Below, one piece after another: positions 45,883 through 57,528 of a stretch of DNA of 64,000 bases. Within the stretch, counting starts at the first letter, position 1, and each line of letters opens with the position of its first letter. The DNA is from Sarcomyxa edulis (taxonomy: Eukaryota > Basidiomycota > Agaricomycetes > Agaricales > Mycenaceae): the NCBI GenBank assembly GCA_009761415.1, contig QUOL01000003.1, forward strand, positions 868,001 through 932,000, read 5' to 3'. Both the position numbers and the translations under genes were made by a program. The notes beneath the pieces were generated by a model. The model had not been told where the DNA came from. It ran no database searches and was given only the letters and a program-made list of their open reading frames with translations.

Positions 45883-48160
45883 ATGTCCAACTACGATCAA
45901 GCCGACCATGCCCTAGCACTTCTCATAGGAGATGACATTGACATGAACGAAAACGACGAACTCTCTGATTTAGACATGCGTGACGGCGAGATGGAAGTGG
46001 AAGACGAAGAGGAAGAGGAACAGGAGAGTGACGAGGAATTAGATGCAAAGTATGTCTCACACACAAAGCATATATTCATGGCCTTGACGAGAAAATAGTG
46101 CTGAGAAACTTTCACCAACAGCATGGAAGCGATCACTCACATCGAAGACATGGTCTTAGACTTTTTGAAACAACTACATAGAGCTCTCCCTACTATACCC
46201 CCCGCGTCTTCTCAATCTCAATCACAAGTACAATCACAACTCGGAACCCAAACCCCAGCCAAACGGAAGGCTAGAATTGATATCGAGTTGGCTGATCGGA
46301 GGAAGAGGACTACAGATGGGCGAGTGTTTCCCATCATCCGTTCCCAAATGTTACTCATTGCGCTCTTCGAACAGATTGTGTGGTAAACGAACAATGTCTT
46401 ATCCCAGAAATACCAAAGGACCAAGCTCCAAACCATTCGGTACGTATCGTGCATATATGCGCCACATCGACATTATGAGACGGAAATTGGTACAGCACAA
46501 CTGTTCAAAGCTCTGGACCTCACACATGAAGCCTTAGTAAATGGTATACCAGCTACGAAACGGTGAGTCCATGCATAATTTGCCAGGAAAGGACTGTCCG
46601 AATTTTACCTCTTGGGGAATTTAGGGATATGTATTATAAAGATGTCCCGTTGTTCAAAAGTCAATCCGTGGTTGACCGGGTGAGTAATGCTTTCTTAGAC
46701 TCTATTCTCCGTTGCTATTATTTTAGCTCATTATAATTCTTTTCGTTCTTGATAGCTTGTGGACGACCTTGCCGCCACATTCTCGCTTGATCGGTCTGAC
46801 TTGAATATAGTAAGTTGACATGTATTTTTGACTGCAAGTGTCCTGATGTTGGATTGCACACTTGCCTCAGCGCGCGACGTCTAAAGGCCTGATATGCGGC
46901 TCGGGGATTGTCATGAGGCTGGGGACGGGTGAAACTGTCAACGCTAATGATACTGAGGTCAGCCACCCAAGCAACATTTGCTCACGTTGGTATTTCCTAT
47001 TTAATGTCTACCTCCAGGGAGCCCTTATTCCGGTGGGGGAAGATATCGAGTCTTTCGGTTTAGACCCGGAAGTCTCGTGGGTCCTCGTGGTGGAGAAAGA
47101 TGTTTGTGCTCGTTCTCCCTAGTCCTCTGCCTCGATCGAATATTGATGATGTTCACAATCCAACAGGCGGTGTTCCAGACATTATGTCATCTGCGCTTGA
47201 CAGACCACCCACTGTTACCTGGACGAGGACTCATTATCACCGTGCGTGTATATGCAGCTTGTATCTCAAGCCTTCGGACTGATTTTGTTTCACAGGGCAA
47301 AGGATACCCCGATCTGGCTACCCGTCAACTCGTCAAAACATTGTCCGATAATCTACCGCGCAGGTGGTTTACCTGAAATATGAGCGTGACATTGACTGGC
47401 TCTCAGTCTCATTGACATTTGTTTTCTAGTGTTCCGTTATTAGCGCTGGTCGACGCCGATGCTTATGGTATCGATATCCTTTCAGTCTACAAATTCGGCA
47501 GCCAAGGGCTCCGACATGAGAATCTCAAACTAGCGGCAGAACGCGTAGAATGGGTGGGCGTCTTGGCTAGTGAATTGGCACAGTAAGTCGATTGAATTCC
47601 CGAGACAGTTCATACATGAAGTATAGCAGTTCTGACCCGTTGCTTAGATTGAATATCGACAGAGATGCTCTTATTCCGATCACAGATCACGACGCGAAGA
47701 AGGTACAGCTGCTCATGTCTCTGTTGCGGTTTCGATCTTATTGTATGCTTTCACTTTCAGGCGCTCTCGATGCTTCGTCGACCGAGAAATGTTATGCCAC
47801 CGAAGTGGAGGTGCGTCTGTGGTCTTCTTTCTCTTGATACGCTTCCCGGTGGTGGATTTACAGCGGTGACCTTACTAAACACCTTACTTTTTTGTCATAT
47901 ATACACACAGGAAGGAACTCATGCACATGTTGCATAACCGTCGCAAAGCCGAGATTGAGATTATCTCCAGCTTCAGCTCCAGCCCAAGAATCGCCACCGA
48001 TGTTTCGTCTTCGATGTCTCGATCTGAAGCAAGCTCTGTACAGCCCTCTGGCTCGGACTCTGTGGCGACATCAAATCACCCATTACTTTTGCAATACCTG
48101 GCAACAAAAATATCCGCTTGCGTCCTATCTGCTGTTGCTCTAGATGCTGTGGGCACTTAA
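45883..48160 (+). CDS. spo11: Meiotic recombination endonuclease SPO11 (topoisomerase VI A-like)
   Basis: This enzyme makes the programmed DNA double-strand breaks that start meiotic recombination. Fourteen exons (45883-46049, 46122-46325, 46375-46439, 46496-46562, 46625-46679, 46756-46809, 46871-46957, 47018-47101, 47167-47241, 47296-47363, 47430-47582, 47649-47703, 47762-47811, 47911-48160) total 1434 nt, or 477 residues. The winged-helix domain holds the catalytic tyrosine in KRDMYYKDV (Tyr172, the second of the pair). The Toprim domain shows VLVVEKDAVF (Glu259), ITGKGYPDLATR and LVDADAYGIDILSVYKFGS (Asp317 and Asp319). A fungal N-terminal extension is very acidic (EVEDEEEEEQESDEE) and the C-terminus is Ser-rich. 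All catalytic residues are present, so the gene looks functional. Early splice choices (exons 2-4) rest on conserved SYPRNTKGPSSKPF and AQLF. Confidence 0.93.
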
Positions 48161-48346
48161 TACGACGTCTTATTGAAGTTATTTCGCTCACGCACCGTGT
48201 ATCTTCCCATTACCGCCGCTTCTTCGATAATAAACCCGTGATATTTATTATATAAGTAGTTCCATTGTCCCAGAAATGTATGTTCTACTTGGAAACCCTC
48301 ACACACGAAAATGTCCGAGATTGCAGTACTACTGACTAGTACTGAA

Positions 48347-49535
48347 TCAGTGTCCTCCCGATGTACTATTGCGATGATACGGCAACCCGGGGTATTCCGT
48401 CGAATATGTAGGCGGAGGATCGGCTGTTGTCGGTATGTTCACCTGAGCCTCTAGTTGTTTCTGATAATTGGTCATATCTGTATGCAACGGCGAGATTCGG
48501 TGCGTGGTTTTCGTACTGGAGCTGGGTATAGGTAGAGGGAACGATGAGGGTGGCGGTTGGAGAGTCGTTGGAGCTGATGGGGTATCTGGGGGGACTTTGA
48601 GATCGAGCGGCCATGATGACAAAGAAGTGGCGGGCTGAGATGTAGTCTGGATGCGCGAATCTGAAGCTACGGTCGTGCCAGTACCGAAACCAGAAGCAGG
48701 AACGACGACAGCAGTGGCACTAGGACTCGTGGAGATAGATCCCGTGCCTAAGCTGGAAGTATCCCCTGGATGGTGCTCATGGGCATACAGGAGGGGACGT
48801 GTGAGTAGACTCGAATCAGCCTGCGACATTTCTGGATCCGACTGTGTATGTCTGATTTGGGGGATGTTCTCCAAGTCAGCGGTTGGCTGGCCTCGAGCTG
48901 TCCCTCCCGAGTTCAACTCGGTAAACATAGACCCTCCACGAGGTTGTTTACGAGCTTTGACAACCCTTCGTCTCCAAGCAAGAAGGAGAAAAATCAGGAG
49001 GACCGCAATAATGACTTGATGCCGGGAGCATCAGGCACGTAAAAAGATAGGACGTGATATTAGGGGACTTACGAATACCAGTAGATATGCCTGCCTTGCC
49101 TCCTGCGCTCAGCCCATGTCGGGACGAAAGTTGAGAGACAGCAGTACCGGACCTTGCGGCACTACTGACAGTACTGGTGGCTGAAGAAGAGCCAGTAGAT
49201 ACAAAAGTCCGAGTACTAGTATGTGTGCTAGTATGGGAGCTCTTGCTCGATTTACTGGTGCTCGATTTAGTGGTCACGTCGTCTTCGTCTTCGTCGTCAG
49301 TGTCAGTGTCATCACTATCGGTGTCACTATCAGTGTCGTCGTCGTCACTATGGGTAGTTCCCACCGCAGTGCTTTGAGTCCGTATTCTGGCGGTCAAATC
49401 AGTCTTGTCGGCGTCTCTCTAGAGAGAAAAAAGCGATATTTACACGATAGCGAGGGCATTTTGCGTTAAGCCAAGTAGAACGACCACGAGCACGAGGAGC
49501 GAGCGTAAGTTTAATTTGAGTCCTAGCCTTGCCAT
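48347..49535 (-). CDS. Single-pass membrane protein with Ser/Thr/Asp-rich ectodomain
   Basis: The 362-residue protein has three exons (49446-49535, 49073-49403, 48347-49014; 1089 nt). It starts with a signal peptide (MARLGLKLNLRSLLVLVVV then LLGLTQNALA). The ectodomain has an unusual acidic tract of about 24 Asp/Ser/Thr/Glu residues (SDDDDTDSDTDSDD and onward), followed by a Ser/Thr-rich region that is probably O-mannosylated. The transmembrane helix (ILIIAVLLIFLLLAW) is followed by RRRVVKARK. The cytosolic tail of about 190 residues is Pro/Ser/Thr-rich with PPPTY near the end, a possible WW-domain or ubiquitin-ligase site. The layout resembles fungal wall-stress sensors or SKG6-type proteins, but no cysteine-rich WSC domain is present. 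Function unknown. Confidence 0.75.
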
Positions 49536-50479
49536 GGTCAGTGGTAAAGGCTAAAGGGAGAGAACAACTTTGCAACACGATGCTGGGAATGAGCTTAAAA
49601 TGGGCACCGAAAACCCATGAAAAAGAGACTCTGGGAAGTAGGGAAAGCCAAGTGACGTTCAAGTTATGACTTTCTTTTTGATAGAGACTATATGGCCGTT
49701 TGGGCTTCCCAATTTTCACACCTTGGCTTTGCTTGGCTCCATGTCTGTGAAAAAAAATAGAAGGAAGCATGAACTGCCTTGCAGCTCAAGCGAGGTAGCA
49801 CAAAACTGACCAATAAAGATAGGTTGAAGTACGCCTCTCAAAGTCCGCAGAGTATGCCTTCGGCACCAGGTAGTCTGCCTCCGTGCGCTGTTACATGGAG
49901 TGAACAGTGAAGAAGACGTGATATCAGAAGAAGGACATGTCTTCGAACGACAACTCGAAGCATGACGTTGATGCCGATAGATATGCATCGGCAATTTGGT
50001 AGTCCAGTGAAGACATAAAGAAGATAGAGAACAGCACAGAAAATACAGTATGTATTCCTGTATAACAGGCTGAGAGAAAACGACAGAATATGACTATCGG
50101 AACCGACACGCACCCGACAAAAGGTATGGCTCGGGCATGTTATCATTCAACATGCCAATATGTTCTATCAAAATCCTGGATATACGATGTCAACCTCGAA
50201 GGAATTGATGGAGCATACCGTCCAGTCCTAGTCATGCACTAGAATTCGTGCACTTCTCTCCCGGCTCAAAACATGGGTTCCACCAATTCAGGATACCCGC
50301 GATCTATGAGCCTCAAGGTGTCGAGATATAGGAAGTCGAATCCACTCTGATGATCTGGGGACTTGGTCACGGTTCGGTTTTGGGGAAGCCTGTGGCTGAC
50401 CTCCGCATTGCACCCTGAATCCGTCTCATTTTGACCACTCATCCTTCCTCTCTTCCTGCTAGCTTGAGCTCTTGCCATC
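49536..50479. other. Divergent intergenic region, about 940 bases
   Basis: This lies between the Ser/Thr/Asp-rich membrane protein (-) and the LRR gene (+). Short minus-strand frames near 49716-50146 lack family features. No RNA gene or repeat was recognised. Confidence 0.4.
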
Positions 50480-52837
50480 ATGGATAAAGAGCCTGGAGAT
50501 GAATATTTACGTCGTCTTGCAACTTTCATCCGATCCAACGAGAAGAGTCTTGCAGAGGCAGGAGTTACTCGTCGGCGTCGGGCTCAACGGCCTCCAGCTG
50601 AAGCACCCTCTGTATTCAATCCTCTAGGATGGTTAGGTCTCGAAGCTACATCACAATCTCCTTCCCCTCCTCCGAAACCGGTCGTGCTTTCTCTTGACAC
50701 CCACCATCTGTTCTACATCCTCATGCGTATCGAGGCATTGGGCATAGATATCGGAACTTTGGATGTCGAAGTCGAAAGCCCTTCGAGACCAATGAGCTAC
50801 ATCAGCTTTCCTGGATCTGACAAGTCTGATACATTGTCACTGTCATCCTTTCGCTCTTCCTTCTCCGCCGTATCTGCCTTGTCATTAGGTGGCGGATGGT
50901 GGGGCCGATCGGAGCCACCCAGTGTCGAGACAGAGCTCAAATACATCTACAGCAGCTTCACTAAACTCCCTGCTCTATCGGTCAATGCTCCAGGTCGTAA
51001 AGTCATAGCAGAATTGGCCAATGAATCCCCGAACAGCAATGCACTCCCTATGGACGCTTTCAAGAATTTGCAGAGCTTGGATTGTGTGGATATTGATCCG
51101 CGTGCGTTGCTAGGGTGGGATAGGCTAGCAGAAAGCCTCAAGAGTTTGAGGATCAAGAAGAGTGGATTAGAGGATGTCTCGGATATCTTCATCGGAGCTG
51201 TAGTGGACGATCAGGCAAGGAGAGAAGGGAGCACGAGTAGGAAACGCCGGAGAATGATTCCTCGTGGTTCCATTGGGGAGCCACCATTCTATGGAACTCG
51301 TCTCCCCGACACCGTGACTGAAGATCCCGAGGCGGAAGACGCTAGCGCATCAGCCGTGGACGAAACACCCATACTTAGCTCATCTTCTCCTCCACCATCT
51401 CTGCAGCTTTCTTCCCTGAAATGGGCATTTCTTAAACATCTATCCCTATCTGACAACGCTCTGACATTCTTTCCGGTCGAATCAATACCCTATCTCAGCT
51501 CACTAACTCATTTGGACCTTTCGTCGAACCTTCTTGTTTCAGTTCCATCGGGCCTGTCCTCTTTGTATAACCTCGTCTCCCTAAATCTGTCCGACAACAT
51601 GATCGATTCCGTTCTGGGTATCTACCAAAATTTGGGACAAGTACTTCATCTTAATCTCTCGAATAACCGTTTGGAATCCATATGTGGTCTCGAACGTCTT
51701 ATGGCCTTGGAGCGAGTTGACCTTCGACAGAATTTCATCGAAGAGAGCTCCGAAATTGGGAGGTTGGCTACACTACCTAACATCTCGGAGGTGTGGGTCG
51801 AAGGGAACCCGTTTGTCGAGCTCGAGGAGGGATACCGCATCTCGTGTTTCGATTATTTCTGGAAGGAAGGAAAGAGCATTACCTTGGACGGCACTCCACC
51901 TACCTTCTACGAGAAACGCAGCTTGACCGTATCACCCCCTCCACAGATGTCTTCCTCACGTCCTGTATCAACAGCCTACTCACCACCGATTGTCGCAGTA
52001 GGATCGCATTCGCATCCCCATCCCAACGCACGCACGGAATCTTTCGTCGCCGTTGATGCTAAAAATACTCCTCCGACATCTTCTGCCCCTTCACGTAATG
52101 CCTCTCCCCTTCTCACCCCCGTCGGGGCGGTGGGAGTAGGCGGCAGGGCTCGCCGAAAGAAGAACAAGAGGATCGTTGAGCTGGACGGCGAGCACAGTGA
52201 TGGTGGCTCTTCCAGAAGCGCATCGCATACTCGGACCAAATCGGATGGGTCGGCGAAACTACGAGTCAAGCCTCGATCGAAGAAAGATGGAAGTCCTCCC
52301 AAGAATTTGCCTCCGAAAGTGTGGGGGCAATTTGCTCAAATTGTCGACAAGGACCCAGCACCACAAGATGAAGTATCTGCTGCAGTTGACTTGAACGACT
52401 TTGATCCTGCGATACCCAAGACTACTGCGCCGGAAGAGATGGCGTCTTCGTCTCCTCCCAAACCTAACACTATTGACACGACCGTTCGGCCAGCACGTTC
52501 GCGGCATGGCCGACGTCAGACTGAATTCACCCCATCCTCTTACTCCAACTTCAACGCTATCCCGGACTCTACGTCACAATCCACGTCCCCTGTTCAACCT
52601 CCGTCGCGTAGCATGACCTTGATGTCTAAATCTGCGGCACGTCGTGCTCGGGTCAGCGCCTCGGTTTACGAGCCTCCCGCATCCACATCTGACCAGGAGG
52701 AACCCATTGGTCATATCAAGGATAACGCGGATGCTTATAGGAAGAGGGTCGAGGCGTTGAGGAAGGATATGGGGGAAGGATGGTTGAAGGTGTTCAGCCA
52801 AAGCCAGATGGCCGGCACTGGGGTTGCCAGCGGTTGA
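50480..52837 (+). CDS. Leucine-rich repeat protein, intronless
   Basis: A single uninterrupted frame of 785 residues. After a charged N-terminus (RRLATFIRSNEKSLAEAG) and a Ser-rich linker, the centre has at least six LRR units of the SDS22/Nischarin type: LKHLSLSDNALTFFP, LTHLDLSSNLLVSVP, LVSLNLSDNMIDSVL, VLHLNLSNNRLESI, LERVDLRQNFIEES and ISEVWVEGNPFV. An LRR-cap-like end follows (YRISCFDYFWKEGKSI). The last 300 residues are disordered and basic with RARRKKNKR. Such proteins often act as scaffolds, for instance for phosphatases or kinases. I cannot name an orthologue with certainty; fungal proteins of this shape are labelled leucine-rich repeat protein. Lack of introns stands out in this intron-dense window. 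Confidence 0.85.
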   Translation: MDKEPGDEYLRRLATFIRSNEKSLAEAGVTRRRRAQRPPAEAPSVFNPLGWLGLEATSQSPSPPPKPVVLSLDTHHLFYILMRIEALGIDIGTLDVEVESPSRPMSYISFPGSDKSDTLSLSSFRSSFSAVSALSLGGGWWGRSEPPSVETELKYIYSSFTKLPALSVNAPGRKVIAELANESPNSNALPMDAFKNLQSLDCVDIDPRALLGWDRLAESLKSLRIKKSGLEDVSDIFIGAVVDDQARREGSTSRKRRRMIPRGSIGEPPFYGTRLPDTVTEDPEAEDASASAVDETPILSSSSPPPSLQLSSLKWAFLKHLSLSDNALTFFPVESIPYLSSLTHLDLSSNLLVSVPSGLSSLYNLVSLNLSDNMIDSVLGIYQNLGQVLHLNLSNNRLESICGLERLMALERVDLRQNFIEESSEIGRLATLPNISEVWVEGNPFVELEEGYRISCFDYFWKEGKSITLDGTPPTFYEKRSLTVSPPPQMSSSRPVSTAYSPPIVAVGSHSHPHPNARTESFVAVDAKNTPPTSSAPSRNASPLLTPVGAVGVGGRARRKKNKRIVELDGEHSDGGSSRSASHTRTKSDGSAKLRVKPRSKKDGSPPKNLPPKVWGQFAQIVDKDPAPQDEVSAAVDLNDFDPAIPKTTAPEEMASSSPPKPNTIDTTVRPARSRHGRRQTEFTPSSYSNFNAIPDSTSQSTSPVQPPSRSMTLMSKSAARRARVSASVYEPPASTSDQEEPIGHIKDNADAYRKRVEALRKDMGEGWLKVFSQSQMAGTGVASG

Positions 52838-53183
52838 TTTACTTACATTGCTTGCTTGGATGGACCGGTAGAATAAGATGTTTTCTCTCTCTTTCTGATT
52901 TACTTCATGCTATCTATACCATCATAGGATCTACATATTGAACAATTTAACCATGCTTTTCGTGTCTACCTGCATGCACGATCAGTACCATTGAAGGGAA
53001 ACATGCGTAAAGGGAGTGGTCGGGGTCCTGTTTTGGCTGGAATCCGAAGTCGCGCCAAAAGCTCCTTGTCCTTCTGTTTCTCGTCATTCCTTGTCCTTTC
53101 ATACTCTTGCTTCGCCTACCACCTGGCCTACGTCGTTCTTTACCTTCAGAAATAATCAAATACCGAAAAATACAAAGACAGAC
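52838..53183. other. Intergenic, nothing coding recognised
   Basis: This is the 3' flank of the LRR gene and the promoter of the ARF gene, with a CT-rich stretch near 53075-53150. No RNA gene was recognised. Confidence 0.35.
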
Positions 53184-54035
<852 letters not shown>

Positions 54036-54555
54036 TTCATTACCCTCCGTCTCGTGATGCCCTCTCTGGACTCTTTTTCCTTTCCCCCAATACCCCCACA
54101 TTCCCAGCTTATGCTTTATCAGTTACCACTCATGGCACGTACGACCCCTCGCAACGTCTGAACGGACAATCACTATATGTGTTCCCACGTCTTCCTACTC
54201 CAAATTTTTGACCCCCCCGTTTCCCTCTGTCTACCTATGCATCCACTCGCTCTCATACCTACACTCAGAGCCTGTTTCCATATCCGCGGTTAGGTGGTTG
54301 TTATTCACACTTTAATTGGATGCCCGTTGCTCGTCGATTACTATCGATACTTAATTTGATTCTCGTATCCGCATTTACAACTTTAGGTTGACTGCTATGC
54401 TCACAAGAAAGGCTATGATATCCAACTGGCCATTTGATACCTAGTACAAACTGCAGCTCATCGAAATTCGTATTTGGCTTATATAAACGATGTCGTGCTT
54501 GTCTCGAACTTGAAATGTTCTCGGTAATTCATAGGTCTCCGCCTTTCTTACAACC
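54036..54555. other. Intergenic, nothing coding recognised
   Basis: This is the 3' flank of ARF6 and the promoter of the cysteine synthase gene, rich in C/T. No RNA gene or repeat was recognised. Confidence 0.35.
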
Positions 54556-55933
54556 ATGTTATCACCCTTCCGGACGAGCTCCAGGAGCTTCGTTAGAGGT
54601 CTCAGGACTCACAACGCCGCCGTCGAGGGTTTCAACGGAGCAGTCGGCAATACCCCACTCGTCCGTACCGCTACCGCAGTCATTTCCTCAACTTACATCC
54701 CATGTTGCTAGATTTACTTGAAAGGACTTTCTGAAAAGACTGGAACACGTATATTCGGCAAAGCCGAATTCCAAAATCCTGGAGGGAGTGTCAAAGATCG
54801 AGCCGCACTCGGTATCATTCGAGACGCCGAGGAGAAGGGCAGGTAAGCAGGTTCTTGTCTAAATAACTACAGCATCTAACATACCAGGTGGTGGGTAGCC
54901 TGAAACCTGGAGGAACTGTCGTAGAAGGCACTGCTGGAAACACAGGCATAGGACTTGCTCATGTGTGCAGAGCACGAGGGTACAAATGTGTCATATTCAT
55001 GCCAGACAACCAGGTCTGTCATTCTATGCATAATCACCATCAATATCTCTTTACTCACTCTGCACCGGGACTATAAGAGTCAAGAAAAGATCGACCTTCT
55101 TCGTATGCTAGGTGCCGATGTACACCCGGTTCCTGCCGTAGCGTACGACAATCCCGCGAACTACAACCACCAAGCGCGCGACTTTGCAAAAGAGACTTCG
55201 GGTGCTGTATGGACGAATCAGTTTGACAATATCGCAAACGCGTACGCGCACTACATCTCCACCGGGCCAGAAATTTGGGAGCAAACGCAAGGGGAGCTGG
55301 ACGGGTTTATATGTGCGACGGGAACTGGAGGAACACTCGCCGGTATCGGCAAATATTTGAATGAGAAGAGTGGAGGAAAGACGCAGGTCTGGCTGGCGGA
55401 TCCCCCTGGTAGCGTGTTGACGAGCTATGTCAATACCGATGGGAAGTTGAGCGAGAGAAGCGGAAGTTCCATTACAGAAGGTGACTAACTCCCCACTTGA
55501 GGCATTTCTGCTGAGAATGCGCTACTTACTGATTCTTGTTCCTGTGAAGGCATTGGCCAGGGACGCATAACGAAGAACCTAGAAACGATTATCGACAACC
55601 TAGCTGGTGCATTCACTGTTCCAGATGAGAAATCTATCGCCATGATCTACAATTTGTTGGACTCTGAAGGTCTATATTTGGGTGCTAGTTCGGCGCTCAA
55701 TGTTGTTGCTGCTGTTGAACTAGCAGAGAAGCTTGGAAAAGGTAAGTTGTATCATCATCTCGACGGGGCATCCAATCTCATCCTCCCATCCGACAGGTTC
55801 GAGAGTGGTCACGATACTGTGTGATGGGGCCCATCGATACCAGAGTCGATTGTTCTCCAAAAGTTGGCTTAAAGCCAAGGGGCTTGAAGATGCTATTCCA
55901 GACCATCTCAAGAAGTATGCTGTGCTAGATTAA
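54556..55933 (+). CDS. Cysteine synthase-like PLP enzyme, mitochondrial type
   Basis: This is a fold-type II pyridoxal-phosphate enzyme of the O-acetylserine sulfhydrylase family, related to yeast Mcy1 and Schizosaccharomyces Cys12. It would make cysteine from O-acetylserine and sulfide, though some mitochondrial members have uncertain activity. The first 20 residues ([20 protein letters not shown]) are Arg/Ser-rich without acids, a likely mitochondrial presequence. VGNTPL is followed by [11 protein letters not shown], where Lys63 should bind [17 protein letters not shown] and [12 protein letters not shown] (phosphate-binding loop) follow, with YLGASSALN near the end. Exons are 54556-54660, 54712-54842, 54899-55013, 55078-55480, 55550-55741 and 55797-55933 (1083 nt, 360 residues). 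The third exon's 3' site (GGGTAG) was chosen because it alone gives the conserved EKGSLKPGG. Confidence 0.92.
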
Positions 55934-57528
55934 TATCGTTAAGTAGCATTCTAAATTCAAGCTGTAAGAACATTGAAGGAGATCGGGGACGCTAGGGAAC
56001 GCTTCAGTTTTTACGCATGCCGTGGCCGGAGAATCACATGTATCTCAAACTTTGCTCCTCCTCGTTTTGCCAAACAAGCGCTCGGTGGCATGTCGTGATC
56101 GATGGCCCTCCTCGAACGTTCACTGTAACGGTCTAACATTTTGAGTTGACATATCGTCTATCGCTCTATATTACCGTGCAGCATCCGGTAGCGGGAGTAT
56201 CCACAGTTACTGTACGTAAACTCTGTTTCTGGCTATGATCACCACTAATTTGGTGATAAGTAGAAAATTAGGGCTACGTTCTGTCGATGTTGCTCACGGT
56301 GATAAATATCTTCGTACAATTCTACGTACGTGCGAGTGAGTCTCCCAGTGTGCCAGACGGCAGTCCGGAACACTAGGTCATAAATTGTTGCACAGGTCGC
56401 GAACTTTAAATCACTCATATGCGCATTTCGGTATTCCGAGACCAATCTTCTCGCTGGGGTGGACATATCTGCAAGTTCGGCGCCAGTCAGGTTTGAGCTG
56501 CTCTAAATGTAGGTGCCCTATCCGATGGCATCTACACTCTCTCGATTAACCCTGCGGCATTTGGCTTCTCGCCAACGGTACTGTAGGTACATTCATCGTT
56601 GTCTTGTTTCATATATAGTGACATCTATGATAGACACCCCCGGTCCCCACTATAGCCGAACGGGTCATCCTGAAGATTTTCCTGAAGATTGAGCCCGAGA
56701 CTACAAATACAGTGCGATCATAGACGGAATTCTGCCTCTATCTTTCCCCGGCATATGACGCGACTGAAAGCGCATCGCTGTCTCAAAGAGTACTCTGATG
56801 ACACTTGGTCTTGGACGCAAGATCCTGTGGCCCGGGTAAGATATTCTGGAATTTGATGCCACTGGCACAGAGGTGACGGTTATCTGAGTGCCGCCCGAGA
56901 CAGCTAATTCCAAGTATTCTCTGGGGTGATAACGTCCTGTGGAAGGTCTCGTTGTATGACCGTCATCCCCCTTCCCCAGAGCATTTACTCGGCATCGCTG
57001 CCCCGGCTTAATGGTAGCTTTCGATTCACGCCTATGATCGAACTGATCAGCGATACCTGCAATTCCATGTGTGTTTCCTCAATTAGTTATTCATTGTCAT
57101 TGTTGATTAGGTTCCGGCTGTCAAGATTTCCCCGTCTTCGGCAACACGTTCCTTGTGTAGAGGGCGTTACCACTGTACCCAGCTCAAGGATTGGCAGGTT
57201 CACTGCATACGTGACGTTTCCCCTTCTGCGCGAAGGTGTTTCCATCTCGCTCTCGGATCTTATAATTTCTACTGCATTTCACCTGGTACCAGCCGTGTAT
57301 CCAAGGGAAGACCGGTTGCAAGAAAGCCATTAGTTCCACCAGAATACGACAAATACAACAAATAAGTACGGGTAAAAATTATGCAAAGTTATTATAAACA
57401 AAATCTCCATGTCATTGATGCCAGCAAGCCATCGATTCGCCGATGACAGTAGGACGGAGTGAAAAGATTGCACAGTAAGTCTGACGCAAAGCTCAAGCAA
57501 AAATTTCGGGGTAGTGCTGACGACTAGT
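55934..57528. other. Longest gene-free stretch of the window, about 1.6 kb
   Basis: I found no convincing exon chain, RNA gene or transposon remnant. A perfect 7-bp hairpin (ATCACCA, loop, TGGTGAT) sits near 56238-56256. A short tandem of TCCTGAAGATT lies near 56670-56690. Open frames of 70-135 codons on both strands (for example 56245-56466 minus and 56926-57333 plus) show no family motif. A fast-evolving orphan gene cannot be ruled out. Confidence 0.4.

Noticed and set aside
56245..56466. 73-codon minus-strand frame with a true ATG
   Set aside because: No motif, no supporting splice partners and random-looking composition; left as unexplained sequence.
56926..57333. 135-codon plus-strand frame
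   Set aside because: The start is not convincing, there is no recognisable family or splice structure, and it lies in the 3' flank region of the aquaglyceroporin gene.
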